Below, in pieces: positions 25,023-36,466 of a stretch of 41,858 nucleotides of DNA. The stretch is from Candidatus Binatia bacterium (GTDB taxonomy: Bacteria > Desulfobacterota > Binatia > HRBIN30), in the NCBI GenBank assembly GCA_026415395.1, contig JAOAHD010000022.1, positions 1 through 41,858 of the forward strand. Direction: 5' to 3'. The translations under genes were made by a program, and so were the position numbers. The stretch's first letter is position 1. The number at the start of each line of letters is the position of its first letter. The notes beneath the pieces were generated by a model. It made no database searches, had not been told where the DNA came from, and saw only the letters and a program-made list of their open reading frames with translations.

Positions 25023-25715
25023 ATGCAACTGAACATTCGCTTGGACAAGGTCGAGGCCCGCGTTTTTGGTGTGCTTATCGAAAAAGCACTCACGACTCCC
25101 GAATATTACCCGCTCACCCTCGCGGCCGTAACCACGGCGGCGAATCAAAAAACGAACCGCGATCCGGTGATGAATCTCGAAGAACCGGAAGTGGCCGAAT
25201 CCCTGGAATCCCTTGCGAAGAAATTCCTCGTGCGTCGCCTTTGGCCGTCGAATAGCCGCGTGGAGAAATACGCGCACAACGGAAAGGATGCACTTGGGCT
25301 CGAAGTCGAGCCCTTGGCGGTGCTCGCTGAGTTGCTTCTCCGTGGCGCCCAGACCCCCGGTGAGCTGAGGACGCACGTGAGCCGAATGGTGCCGGTTCCC
25401 TCGCTCGAAGCGTTGTATCAAATGATCCAGCCGCTTCTCGATCGCGGGCTTGCAACCCGATTGCCGCCAGCACCCGGATCGCGCGCGGAGCGATATGCGC
25501 AGGTATTGTGTCCCACGGAGGCAACGACTGCGGACACCTCGCCGCTTAGGGAAGCGCCTGACGAGCAAGAGATCCTGCGAGAGCGAGTAAAGGCGTTGGA
25601 ATTGCGCTTAGCCCGTGCCGAGCGACAAATTCGTCGCTTGGCACACGTGGTCGGCATGTCGATGGAAGCGCTGGCGGAGGCCAGCCGCGACGAGGGGAGC
25701 GACCCAGAAGTCTGA
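25023..25715 (+). CDS. YceH family protein (UPF0502/DUF480)
   Basis: A 230-residue soluble protein. ATG 25023 is preceded by AGGCGG at about 8 bases. The N-terminal block RLDKVEARVFGVLIEKALTTPEYYPLTLAAVTTAANQKTNRDPVMNLEE is diagnostic for DUF480/YceH, which contains tandem winged-helix-like domains; a second block is GAQTPGELRTHVSRM. The C-terminus (EREQRIRR-like, residues about 185-212) is a short predicted coiled coil. No enzymatic residues are evident. The family function is not established; nucleic-acid binding is plausible from the fold. Confidence 0.9.
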   Translation: MQLNIRLDKVEARVFGVLIEKALTTPEYYPLTLAAVTTAANQKTNRDPVMNLEEPEVAESLESLAKKFLVRRLWPSNSRVEKYAHNGKDALGLEVEPLAVLAELLLRGAQTPGELRTHVSRMVPVPSLEALYQMIQPLLDRGLATRLPPAPGSRAERYAQVLCPTEATTADTSPLREAPDEQEILRERVKALELRLARAERQIRRLAHVVGMSMEALAEASRDEGSDPEV

Positions 25716-25772
25716 TGAGACTCACGCCTTTGCCCTTGTGCGGAGCGGCCAGGTGAAGGAACTGGAGAAGCT

Positions 25773-26984
25773 ATGACACAACACCGAAACGAGGCTGACC
25801 GCGAGCGGCGCGCCCACGATTGGATTCGCGCCCTCAGTGAGATGCCGCATCGCATCGCTGGCTCGCTTTACGAACGGCAAAGCGCCGAGATGGTGGGCGA
25901 CTGGCTCCGGGCTCTCGGCTTCGCCAACGTGCAAATTGTGCCGGTCCGCGGGGGCCCGCGCCCCGGCCTCGCCTTGGCCTTGCATGCAGCCGTGGGTTTG
26001 CTCGGTGTGGTGTGGGGCGGCTTGATTGGCCTTGTCTTGAGCGCGCTCGCTGCCTGGTCCTTTTACCGAGAACATGTCCAACGGCGACCGCTGCTCTCTC
26101 GCCTCTTGCGTGCTCCCGACTCTGTGGACGTTTTAGCGCGCCACGGCGCCCCCAATCCCTCGCTTCGAATCGTGCTCAGCGCGCACATCGACACGACTGA
26201 AGCCGGGTTTCTCTTCTCCCCCGTGCTGGCCAGCTGGTTTGCCGCATGGAATCGCCGCAACGACGAAACGACGCCACCGTCGCTCCCCCCTCTGGCACTC
26301 CCATTTTGGTTACTCATTGGAGGCGTGGCGGTCGCCACCGGCGAATGGATGGGCGCCCATGGATTCTTCTTCGCCACCTTGCGTCTGGGCATCATCTTCG
26401 GTCTTGCGCTCGCCACGGCGCTCGGCTTGCAGTGGGCCATGGCGCGCCCAACGCCCGGGGCAAACGACAACGCGTCGGCAGTGGCTGCCATGCTGCTGGC
26501 AGCGGAGCAGCTCAAGGATGTTCTTCCAGCGAGTGCTGAGCTCATGGTTGTCGGTACCGGAGCGGAGGAATGTGGCTGTGGGGGCATGGTGGAGCTTTTG
26601 GAAGGCCACCCACATTGGGATCGCGAACGAACCGTTTTCATCAACTTCGAGTGCGTGGGCGGAGGCGAACTCCGCTATGTGCTGAGCGAAGGATTGCTCG
26701 GCCGGACGTTTTATCCTCCCGAATTGTTGTGCGTGGCGCGGCGGGTGGCGGCTAGCGGGCGCTTCGGGCGAGTAACGCCCGTGCACTTACTAGCCGGCAC
26801 CGACGGCAACGTCCCTGCGCGGCACAGCTTCCCCACACTGTCGCTAATCACCCTGGAAGAGAACGGTGTTCCGCGCAATTACCACCAACCGAACGACACT
26901 GTAGAGAGGATTGATCTGCCGACCGTCGTGCGGGCTGCGGACTTCGGCGTCGAGGTCATCCGTCAGCTCTTGAGCGCATCGTAG
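25773..26984 (+). CDS. M28-family metallopeptidase with transmembrane segments
   Basis: A 403-residue protein, ATG 25773 with GGAG 9 bases upstream. Zinc ligands of clan MH are visible: H138 and neighbouring D140 in SAHID, D232 in PGANDNAS, E265/E266 in GTGAEECG, E293 in NFECVG, and a terminal His in NYHQPNDT. Two hydrophobic regions (about 66-98 and 173-222) interrupt the N-terminal and central part, so the catalytic pieces are split around membrane segments. Ordinary secreted M28 aminopeptidases lack these. No signal peptide is seen. The membrane helices may form an anchor that places the active site at one face. Substrate unknown. Confidence 0.85.
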   Translation: MTQHRNEADRERRAHDWIRALSEMPHRIAGSLYERQSAEMVGDWLRALGFANVQIVPVRGGPRPGLALALHAAVGLLGVVWGGLIGLVLSALAAWSFYREHVQRRPLLSRLLRAPDSVDVLARHGAPNPSLRIVLSAHIDTTEAGFLFSPVLASWFAAWNRRNDETTPPSLPPLALPFWLLIGGVAVATGEWMGAHGFFFATLRLGIIFGLALATALGLQWAMARPTPGANDNASAVAAMLLAAEQLKDVLPASAELMVVGTGAEECGCGGMVELLEGHPHWDRERTVFINFECVGGGELRYVLSEGLLGRTFYPPELLCVARRVAASGRFGRVTPVHLLAGTDGNVPARHSFPTLSLITLEENGVPRNYHQPNDTVERIDLPTVVRAADFGVEVIRQLLSAS

Positions 26985-27019
26985 CTTGTCAGCCAACGTA
27001 ACGCTCGAGTTCTGGATTC

Positions 27020-28102
27020 ATGCGGGTGATTTCCGGAACGGCCAAAGGGCGCAAGCTAGTGGCACCCGCGGGCCGAAGAGTACGGCCCACGGCAGACAAG
27101 GTTAAAGGCGCCCTCTTCAACATGCTCGAGCACCGACTCCAGCTCGACGGGCTCCGCGTGCTTGATCTCTACGCCGGCAGCGGGGCCCTCGGAATCGAGG
27201 CGCTCAGTCGCGGGGCGAAAGAAGCCGTCTTTGTGGAAAGCGCGCCCCCGGCCGTTCGAGCAATCGAGACCAACCTCGAGCGGTGCAAGTTCCGCGACCG
27301 CGCCAAGATCCTAAAGTGCACCGTGGCGCAAGCCCTCGCCTCACTTGAGGCCCGTGCCGAGCAATTTGATGTCGTGTTCGCAGATCCGCCCTATGGCCAA
27401 GGCCAGGTGGCGTGGCTGCTACGCACGCTGGCGCACAGTACGCTCTTGCCAAACGAAGGCTGGATTGCCTTGGAGCATCATGTCGACGAGCCCCCACCCG
27501 ATGAAATTCCGCTCATACGGTTGATTCAGCATAGGCGCTATGGAAAGACTGCGCTCGCTTTGTACTCGAAGACCATGACGGCTGCAGATCCCACACACGC
27601 AATCTTGAAGGCGGTTTACGCCGGTTCGTTTGATCCGATTACCAACGGACACATCGACATTGTCCGCCGCGCCGTGGAGATTTTCGATCAAGTCATCGTT
27701 GCGGTGGCTGGCGTAACGACCGACGCGAAAAAGGGCGGCGCGTTGTTCACCGCTGTAGAGCGCGTGGAGATGATCCGTGAGGCACTGGCTGACGTGCGCG
27801 ACCGAGTGGTGGTCGACAGCTTTGGGGGCCTTTTGGTCGATTACTGCGACCAGGTAGGAGCGCGGGTCATCATCCGTGGACTGCGTGCGGTTTCGGACTT
27901 CGAGTACGAATTCCAGATGGCGATGATGAACCGCCATCTAAAGCCGCACATCCATACGTTGTTTCTCCCGACCAGCGAGGCCCACTCATACACGTCTTCG
28001 CGGCTGGTGAAAGAAGTGGCCGCACTCGGCGGGGACATTTCTGGGCAGGTTCCGGATGGCGTCCGCCGCCGCCTTCTCGAAAAGCTTCGCCCCTCGCGCT
28101 GA
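27020..28102 (+). CDS. Fused 16S rRNA (guanine966-N2)-methyltransferase / phosphopantetheine adenylyltransferase
   Basis: A single 360-codon frame joins two usually separate, adjacent genes. Residues 1-184 are RsmD: RVISGTAKGRKLVAP, VLDLYAGSGALGIEALSRG and the catalytic DPPYG (122-126), ending with the usual KTALALY. A 13-residue linker follows (KTMTAADPTHAIL). Residues 198-360 are CoaD: AVYAGSFDPITNGHIDIV with the HxGH-like GH, IIRGLRAVSDFEYEFQMA and YTSSRLVKEVA. RsmD methylates G966 of 16S rRNA; CoaD makes dephospho-CoA. An internal ATG at 27575 has only a weak GAAG site, so separate CoaD translation is possible but not required. Elsewhere the pair forms an operon; here the stop of RsmD is absent. 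Confidence 0.92.
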   Translation: MRVISGTAKGRKLVAPAGRRVRPTADKVKGALFNMLEHRLQLDGLRVLDLYAGSGALGIEALSRGAKEAVFVESAPPAVRAIETNLERCKFRDRAKILKCTVAQALASLEARAEQFDVVFADPPYGQGQVAWLLRTLAHSTLLPNEGWIALEHHVDEPPPDEIPLIRLIQHRRYGKTALALYSKTMTAADPTHAILKAVYAGSFDPITNGHIDIVRRAVEIFDQVIVAVAGVTTDAKKGGALFTAVERVEMIREALADVRDRVVVDSFGGLLVDYCDQVGARVIIRGLRAVSDFEYEFQMAMMNRHLKPHIHTLFLPTSEAHSYTSSRLVKEVAALGGDISGQVPDGVRRRLLEKLRPSR

Positions 28103-28159
28103 ACCCGCACTTTAGCTAGACGGGCGCGAGTTTCGTCTTTGCGACTACGGGAGCATTGG

Positions 28160-29353
28160 ATGCAACTGAGTGAGCGTGTGAAATGGATCAAACCCTCCGC
28201 AACCCTGGCGGTAACCGAGAAGGCCGCGTCCTTGCGGCGTCAGGGCGTTGAGGTCATCGACCTTGGTGCCGGCGAGCCTGATTTCGACACGCCCGAGCAC
28301 ATCAAGGAAGCGGCCCGCCGTGCGCTGGCGCGGGGTGAGACGAAGTACACACCGGTTGGCGGAACCGACGAGCTCAAGGCAGCGATCGTCGCCAAGCTCG
28401 CGCGGGACAATGGGGTCACCTACGCGAAAAACGAAGTGATGGCCAATTGCGGAGGCAAGCACGCGCTGTTCGTGTTGTTTCAGGCGCTATTCAACGAGGG
28501 TGACGAAGTTCTCGTTCCGGCGCCTTACTGGGTGAGCTATCCGGACATGCTGTTGCTGTCCGGGGCGCGGGCACGCATCGTTTTCCCATCACCTGGGCAA
28601 GACTTCAAACTTCGCCCGCAGGACCTGGAGACTGCACTGACCCCGCGCACAAAGGCGGTGATTCTCAACAGCCCCAGCAACCCGGCTGGGGTTGCCTACA
28701 CGCCAGCAGAGTTGGCCGAACTTCTGGACGTCCTCGGCAAGCATGACTGTTGGATCATTTCCGACGATGTCTACGAAAAAATGGTTTACGGAGACTTCGT
28801 TCTCGGACAGGTCCTGCAGGTGCGGCCGGACCTCCGCCCTCGGACGATTCTCTGCAACTCCGTTTCCAAAACCTACGCGATGACCGGCTGGCGAATTGGC
28901 TACACCGCCGGACCGGCCGAGGTCATCAAGGCCATGACAACGATTCAGGGCCAGATGACTTCCAACCCCTCGTCGGTTGCGCAAGCGGCGGCGGCGGAAG
29001 CTCTAACGGGGGATCAAGAACCTGTGGCGCGCATGATGGCTGAGTTCGGTAAACGGCGCGAGTTCGTAGTCGAGCGCTTGCGGGCCATCCCCGGCATCGA
29101 GTGCAGCAAACCTCAGGGGGCGTTCTACGTCTTTCCCAATGTGTCCGCGTATCTCGGGAAGCCCAACGGTCCACAAACTGGCGACGAACTGGCAGCGTAT
29201 CTGATTGAGAAAGTGCACGTCGCCGTGGTCGGCGGTACGGACTTTGGCTACCCGACACACATCCGTATCTCCTATGCCAACTCGATGGAAAATCTCAATC
29301 AGGCATTGGAGCGGATGGCCGCCGCACTTGCGGAATTGAGAGGGCGGTCCTAA
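28160..29353 (+). CDS. PLP-dependent aspartate/aromatic aminotransferase (class I, AspC/AspB type)
   Basis: A 397-residue class I/II aminotransferase. ATG 28160 (MQLSERVKWIKPSATLAV) is chosen because GGAG lies about 7 bases upstream; a TTG seven codons earlier is possible. It has DLGAGEPDFDTPEHI, NCGGKHALFVLFQAL, the NSPSNPAG cofactor-binding block, ISDDVYEKMVYG and the PLP lysine in NSVSKTYAMTGWRIGY. The order and wording match the subgroup Ib aspartate aminotransferases of bacteria. Transfers amino groups between aspartate and 2-oxoglutarate; aromatic or prephenate activity is possible. Possibly co-transcribed with the rsmD-coaD fusion 57 bases upstream. Confidence 0.93.
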   Translation: MQLSERVKWIKPSATLAVTEKAASLRRQGVEVIDLGAGEPDFDTPEHIKEAARRALARGETKYTPVGGTDELKAAIVAKLARDNGVTYAKNEVMANCGGKHALFVLFQALFNEGDEVLVPAPYWVSYPDMLLLSGARARIVFPSPGQDFKLRPQDLETALTPRTKAVILNSPSNPAGVAYTPAELAELLDVLGKHDCWIISDDVYEKMVYGDFVLGQVLQVRPDLRPRTILCNSVSKTYAMTGWRIGYTAGPAEVIKAMTTIQGQMTSNPSSVAQAAAAEALTGDQEPVARMMAEFGKRREFVVERLRAIPGIECSKPQGAFYVFPNVSAYLGKPNGPQTGDELAAYLIEKVHVAVVGGTDFGYPTHIRISYANSMENLNQALERMAAALAELRGRS

Positions 29354-29355
29354 TC

Positions 29356-29368
29356 GCCCGCGCCGGGC
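29356..29368 (+). terminator. Weak terminator-like hairpin after the aminotransferase gene
   Basis: A 5-bp stem (GCCCG/CGGGC) with a 3-base loop starts three bases after the stop codon and is followed by TTCGTT, not a clear T-run. It could end transcription between these convergent genes, but evidence is modest. The rest of the spacer to 29636 has another GC palindrome (29419-29432) and no gene that I can support. Confidence 0.3.
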
Positions 29369-29636
29369 TTCGTTCGACGCACTGCCGCCCTACCCTCGCA
29401 CTAAGCCGTCGAGTACGTGCGCGCTGGCGCGCCTACCCGTGAGGCTGGACCCAAGCCCCAGTCGGGGGGCACGCACCCCGAACGACAGCGGCACAGGTGA
29501 GGTGGCCAGGCGAGCCGGCACCACCATCATGACTATAAGTTGGCGGGCTCAGCCGCGCGATCGGTCGGGCAACGCTCGTAGCTGTTGCCTTGAACACCGC
29601 ATTCGCGGTCGCCACCTCGCGCTCTCCGCATCGTGC

Positions 29637-30224
29637 CTACGATGCGCGGTGCTCAGGACCAGCAGTGTAACTTTGCACGGTAAAGACGAACAACTTTGTC
29701 CCTGGCCAGTTCCAGGCATCGCCCGGCAGTCCTGCCTTATGGCAAAGCTGTTCTAGGAGTGTTTCTCGCTCCCACCCCTGTTCTACCGCTACCTTAGGCA
29801 GGAACACAGCCCGCTGGCCGTCATGGACGAGCGCCACGCCGTGCACACCGACGACAATGTCGTCCGGCGTGGTCACCTCCCGGAGCGGTGACAAGACCGA
29901 AATCTCGATTGTGAGTTCTTCCACCTCATCCTCGCTCAGGGGCGGAAAGCGATAGTCCTCAAAGGCCGCGGCAATAGCCATACGGGCGACCGCTCTGTGC
30001 AAGGGCGCGTCTTCAGTCAGGGTTCCCACGCAGCCCCGAAGCCGGCCGTGCCGATACAACGTGACAAACACACCCGCGCGCTGAGCGAGCGCTGGTGAAA
30101 CTTCTTGCACACTCGGTGGAGGCAACCCTTTCACCTGGGCGTGGATTGCCTCTCGCGCAAGCGACATGAGAACAAGCCAGTCGTGTTCGGTTAACGCCAT
30201 GCGGTCACCCGTGGTCACGGTCAT
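29637..30224 (-). CDS. AMMECR1-domain protein
   Basis: A 195-residue protein, ATG 30224 preceded by GGTAGGTGAAGG. It shows the AMMECR1 signature LRGCVGTL near residue 62, with an upstream GVFVTLYRHGRLRG and downstream ARMAIAAAFEDYRFPPLSEDEVEELTIEISVLSP. The domain is conserved in all three kingdoms and often adjoins MEMO-like and radical-SAM genes, but no partner is present here. Function is unknown, possibly redox or RNA related. The central block DDIVVGVHGVALVHDGQRAVFLPKVA is well kept. It is divergent from the pyrophosphatase gene. Confidence 0.92.
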   Translation of the reverse strand: MTVTTGDRMALTEHDWLVLMSLAREAIHAQVKGLPPPSVQEVSPALAQRAGVFVTLYRHGRLRGCVGTLTEDAPLHRAVARMAIAAAFEDYRFPPLSEDEVEELTIEISVLSPLREVTTPDDIVVGVHGVALVHDGQRAVFLPKVAVEQGWERETLLEQLCHKAGLPGDAWNWPGTKLFVFTVQSYTAGPEHRAS

Positions 30225-30442
30225 CCTTCACCTACCCATTCAGCTCATTCCTAATCTCGGACATAGACCCTTGAGCCCGCACTGCTTGCGTGTTTGGGGG
30301 ACTTTTGCCATAAGGCGCGAGTTTTCCGGCGTCACGCCTGCAAGGGTGGGTGTCGGTGCAAGAAGGGTGGTGGCTTACGTGCAGGCCCTCTTGCCAGGCA
30401 CCCTTTGGCTTGAAACTCGACAAAAGAGAGGGTGAAACGCGC
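30225..30442. promoter_or_regulatory. Divergent control region between AMMECR1 and hppA
   Basis: A 218-base gap between two genes reading away from each other, so it must hold promoters for both unless transcripts start further off. I see a GAGAGGGTG ribosome site at its right end and two AAGGGTGG repeats (about 30343-30370), but no convincing -35/-10 pair. Short in-frame extensions into this gap have no similarity to the families. Confidence 0.35.
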
Positions 30443-32878
30443 ATGAGCAAAGCGACTATGGGTAGGATTCTCGGACTCTTGGCCGTGATCACGGGTTGGT
30501 TCGAGCCCGCTTTTGCAGCCGCTCCCCAGGCGCATGGAGAAATGCACTTAGTGTTGCCGGACTTCACGACGGTGCACTTCCTTGGCCTGAGCGGGCACGC
30601 CCTGCTGTCTTTCGGCTTGGGAATTTGCGCTCTCGGGTTTCTATTCGGTCTTGTCATTTACAGACAGCTCCAAAGCTTACCGGTGCACCGGGCCATGCGC
30701 GAGATTTCGGAGCTGATCTACGAAACCTGCAAGACATATCTGCTCACCCAGGGCAAGTTCATCTTGATTCTCGAGTTCTTCATCGCGGTCATCATGGCCG
30801 TGTACTTCTACCGGGCCTTCGAGGGCGATGTGGTGAAGGTCCTTATTGTCCTCATTTTCAGTCTGGTGGGTATTGCGGGTAGCTACGGCGTGGCGTGGTT
30901 TGGCATGCGGGTCAACAACTTTGCAAACTCGCGCGCCGCGTTCGCTGCCCTGAAAGGCAAGCCCTTTCCCACGTACGAAATTCCTCTCAAAGCAGGAATG
31001 AGCATCGGCATGGTGCTGATCTCCACGGAACTCCTCATCATGCTGATCATTCTCCTGTACATTCCGGCTAGCTTTGCAGGCCCCTGCTTTATCGGGTTTG
31101 CCATTGGAGAATCCCTCGGGGCGTCCGCGCTGCGCATCGCGGGCGGAATTTTCACGAAAATCGCGGACATTGGCTCCGACCTGATGAAGATAGTCTTCAA
31201 CATCAAGGAAGACGATGCGCGCAACCCCGGCGTGATCGCGGACTGCACGGGGGATAACGCTGGCGACTCGGTTGGCCCCTCGGCCGATGGGTTCGAGACT
31301 TACGGCGTCACCGGCGTGGCACTGATCACGTTTGTGTTGCTCGTGCTGGGCCAAGATCCGCAGTTGCAAGTGACGTTGCTCGTGTGGCTGTTCGCCATGC
31401 GTATCATGATGATCGTTGCCTCCGGTGGCTCGTACTTGCTCAACGAGGCGATTCAACGTGCTCGCTACGGTGAGGCCGACCACATGAATTTCGAGAAGCC
31501 GCTCACGTTTCTCGTGTGGCTTACCTCGATTGTTTCGATCACGTTGACCTACGTGGTCTCCTACCTACTGATTGGCAACTTGGGTACGGGCAACCTGTGG
31601 TGGCAGCTTTCAACAATCATTAGCTGCGGAACGATTGCTGGCGCGCTGATTCCGGAAATCGTCAAGGTGTTCACGTCCACCGAGTCAGGACACGTCCGCG
31701 AGGTCGTCACTGCCTCGCGGGAAGGCGGGGCTTCGCTGAACATTCTGAGCGGTCTCACCGCCGGCAATTACTCCTCTTATTGGATGGGCGTTGCCTTCAT
31801 TGTTCTTATGGGTCTCGCCTGGATTGTCAGCGGCGGCGACCTGCACGCGGCCATGCCGCAAGCGACCGCTGACATGACCGCGCCCGTTTTTGCCTTCGGG
31901 CTCGTTGCCTTTGGCTTCCTGGGCATGGGCCCGGTAACGATTGCGGTAGACAGCTACGGGCCCGTAACCGACAACGCGCAGTCGGTGTACGAGCTTTCGG
32001 TCATCGAGAACATTCCGAACGTGAAAGAGGAAATTCGGCGGGAATTCGGTTTCGTGCCCGCCTTCGACCGAGCGAAGCAATACCTCGAGGAAAACGACGG
32101 GGCCGGAAACACGTTTAAAGCCACCGCCAAGCCCGTGCTCATCGGCACGGCTGTGGTTGGCGCCACGACAATGATCTTTTCCATTGTGGTCGCGTTGACC
32201 AACGGGTTGCAACCTGAGCACCTAGGCAAGCTTTCGCTGCTGAACCCGCCATTCTTGCTGGGCCTCGTGGCCGGTGGCGCAATGATTTACTGGTTCACGG
32301 GCGCCACCACCCAGGCAGTGGTGACGGGCGCGTACCGTGCGGTCGAGTTCATCAAAGCGAACATCCGGCTGGAGGGCGTCGAGAAAGCATCGATTTCCGA
32401 CTCGAAACGTGTGGTGGAAATCTGCACCCAGTACGCGCAGTCCGGAATGTTCAACATCTTCCTCGCTGTCTTCTTCTCCACCCTCGCCTTTGCGTGTTTG
32501 GATCCGTTCTTCTTCGTGGGCTATCTCGTGTCCATCGCGCTGTTTGGCTTGTTCCAAGCCATCTTCATGGCGAACGCCGGTGGGGCCTGGGACAACGCAA
32601 AGAAAGTGGTGGAGACCGAGCTCAAGGAAAAAGGCTCCGAGCTCCATGCCGCGACAGTGGTGGGTGATACCGTGGGCGATCCATTCAAGGACACCTCATC
32701 GGTTGCCATGAACCCGGTCATAAAGTTCACCACGTTGTTCGGTCTGCTGGCGGTGGAACTTGCCGTGACCCTGTCTTGGGGCCTCACCCGCTTTTTAGCT
32801 CTCGCGTTTTTTGCCGCCGCGGTGGCCTTCGTCTACCGGTCTTTCTACGGGATGCGAATCAAAAGTCAGGCGGCTTGA
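30443..32878 (+). CDS. hppA: Membrane-bound proton-translocating pyrophosphatase
   Basis: Couples pyrophosphate hydrolysis to ion pumping. An 811-residue protein, ATG 30443 with GAGAGGGTG upstream; the reading frame extends 31 codons further but without similarity. About 16 spans follow a signal-like N-terminus (WFEPAFAAAPQ). The PPi-binding core is KEDDARNPGVIADCTGDNAGDS (residues 256-276), then SADGFETYG, GPVTDNAQS (506-513) and GDTVGDPFKDTSS near the C-terminus. Position 559 is Lys in GNTFKA, the form found in K+-independent enzymes; K+-dependent ones have Ala. The pump core is diverged from textbook proton pumps (DNVGDCAGMAADLFE becomes DNAGDSVGPSADGFE). The ion, H+ or Na+, is not certain. 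Confidence 0.9.
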   Translation: MSKATMGRILGLLAVITGWFEPAFAAAPQAHGEMHLVLPDFTTVHFLGLSGHALLSFGLGICALGFLFGLVIYRQLQSLPVHRAMREISELIYETCKTYLLTQGKFILILEFFIAVIMAVYFYRAFEGDVVKVLIVLIFSLVGIAGSYGVAWFGMRVNNFANSRAAFAALKGKPFPTYEIPLKAGMSIGMVLISTELLIMLIILLYIPASFAGPCFIGFAIGESLGASALRIAGGIFTKIADIGSDLMKIVFNIKEDDARNPGVIADCTGDNAGDSVGPSADGFETYGVTGVALITFVLLVLGQDPQLQVTLLVWLFAMRIMMIVASGGSYLLNEAIQRARYGEADHMNFEKPLTFLVWLTSIVSITLTYVVSYLLIGNLGTGNLWWQLSTIISCGTIAGALIPEIVKVFTSTESGHVREVVTASREGGASLNILSGLTAGNYSSYWMGVAFIVLMGLAWIVSGGDLHAAMPQATADMTAPVFAFGLVAFGFLGMGPVTIAVDSYGPVTDNAQSVYELSVIENIPNVKEEIRREFGFVPAFDRAKQYLEENDGAGNTFKATAKPVLIGTAVVGATTMIFSIVVALTNGLQPEHLGKLSLLNPPFLLGLVAGGAMIYWFTGATTQAVVTGAYRAVEFIKANIRLEGVEKASISDSKRVVEICTQYAQSGMFNIFLAVFFSTLAFACLDPFFFVGYLVSIALFGLFQAIFMANAGGAWDNAKKVVETELKEKGSELHAATVVGDTVGDPFKDTSSVAMNPVIKFTTLFGLLAVELAVTLSWGLTRFLALAFFAAAVAFVYRSFYGMRIKSQAA

Positions 32879-32895
32879 TCGACGACTTGGCGCGT

Positions 32896-32929
32896 GCCCG
32901 GCGTCGCGCTTCGCAGCCCGGTGCCGGGC
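32896..32929. terminator. Terminator-like inverted repeat between hppA and the trehalose gene
   Basis: A 7-bp GC stem (GCCCGGC/GCCGGGC) with a 20-base loop lies 18 bases after the hppA stop, in a 166-base gap between convergent genes. The stem can extend by wobble pairs. There is no T-run, so intrinsic termination is uncertain. The remainder of this gap holds no recognisable gene. Confidence 0.3.
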
Positions 32930-33044
32930 GTGTCTGCCAGTAAACGTGTGCTTAAGCGGCGGATGGCAAGCGTCGTCACCCTATGAGCTCGAGCACAGCG
33001 CTGCTCGCTGGAGCTGCGTTGCCTTTGGTTCGCTTCGGCTCCCG

Positions 33045-36377
<3,333 letters not shown>

Positions 36378-36466
36378 GCTGAGGCTTCGCTGGCAAAAGT
36401 ATTTGCTCCAGGCAAGGGTGAGGCAAGCGGTTGCGGCGCTGGCGGAGCACACATAAGTTGCTAGCG
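36378..36466. promoter_or_regulatory. Bidirectional control region of the trehalose genes
   Basis: Only 89 bases separate the TreS-fusion start (minus) and otsA start (plus), so both promoters must overlap here or lie in coding sequence. On the minus strand TTGCCT and TACTTT are 19 bases apart; on the plus strand CATAAG lies about 10 bases before otsA with a poor TTGCGG partner. Neither is convincing. Shared regulation of both trehalose routes is inferred from the layout. Confidence 0.35.

Noticed and set aside
27560-27615. Possible missed stop or frameshift separating rsmD and coaD
   Set aside because: The frame is continuous with both domains in phase and a short linker; nothing in the sequence suggests a shift. 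Kept as a real fusion pending read support.
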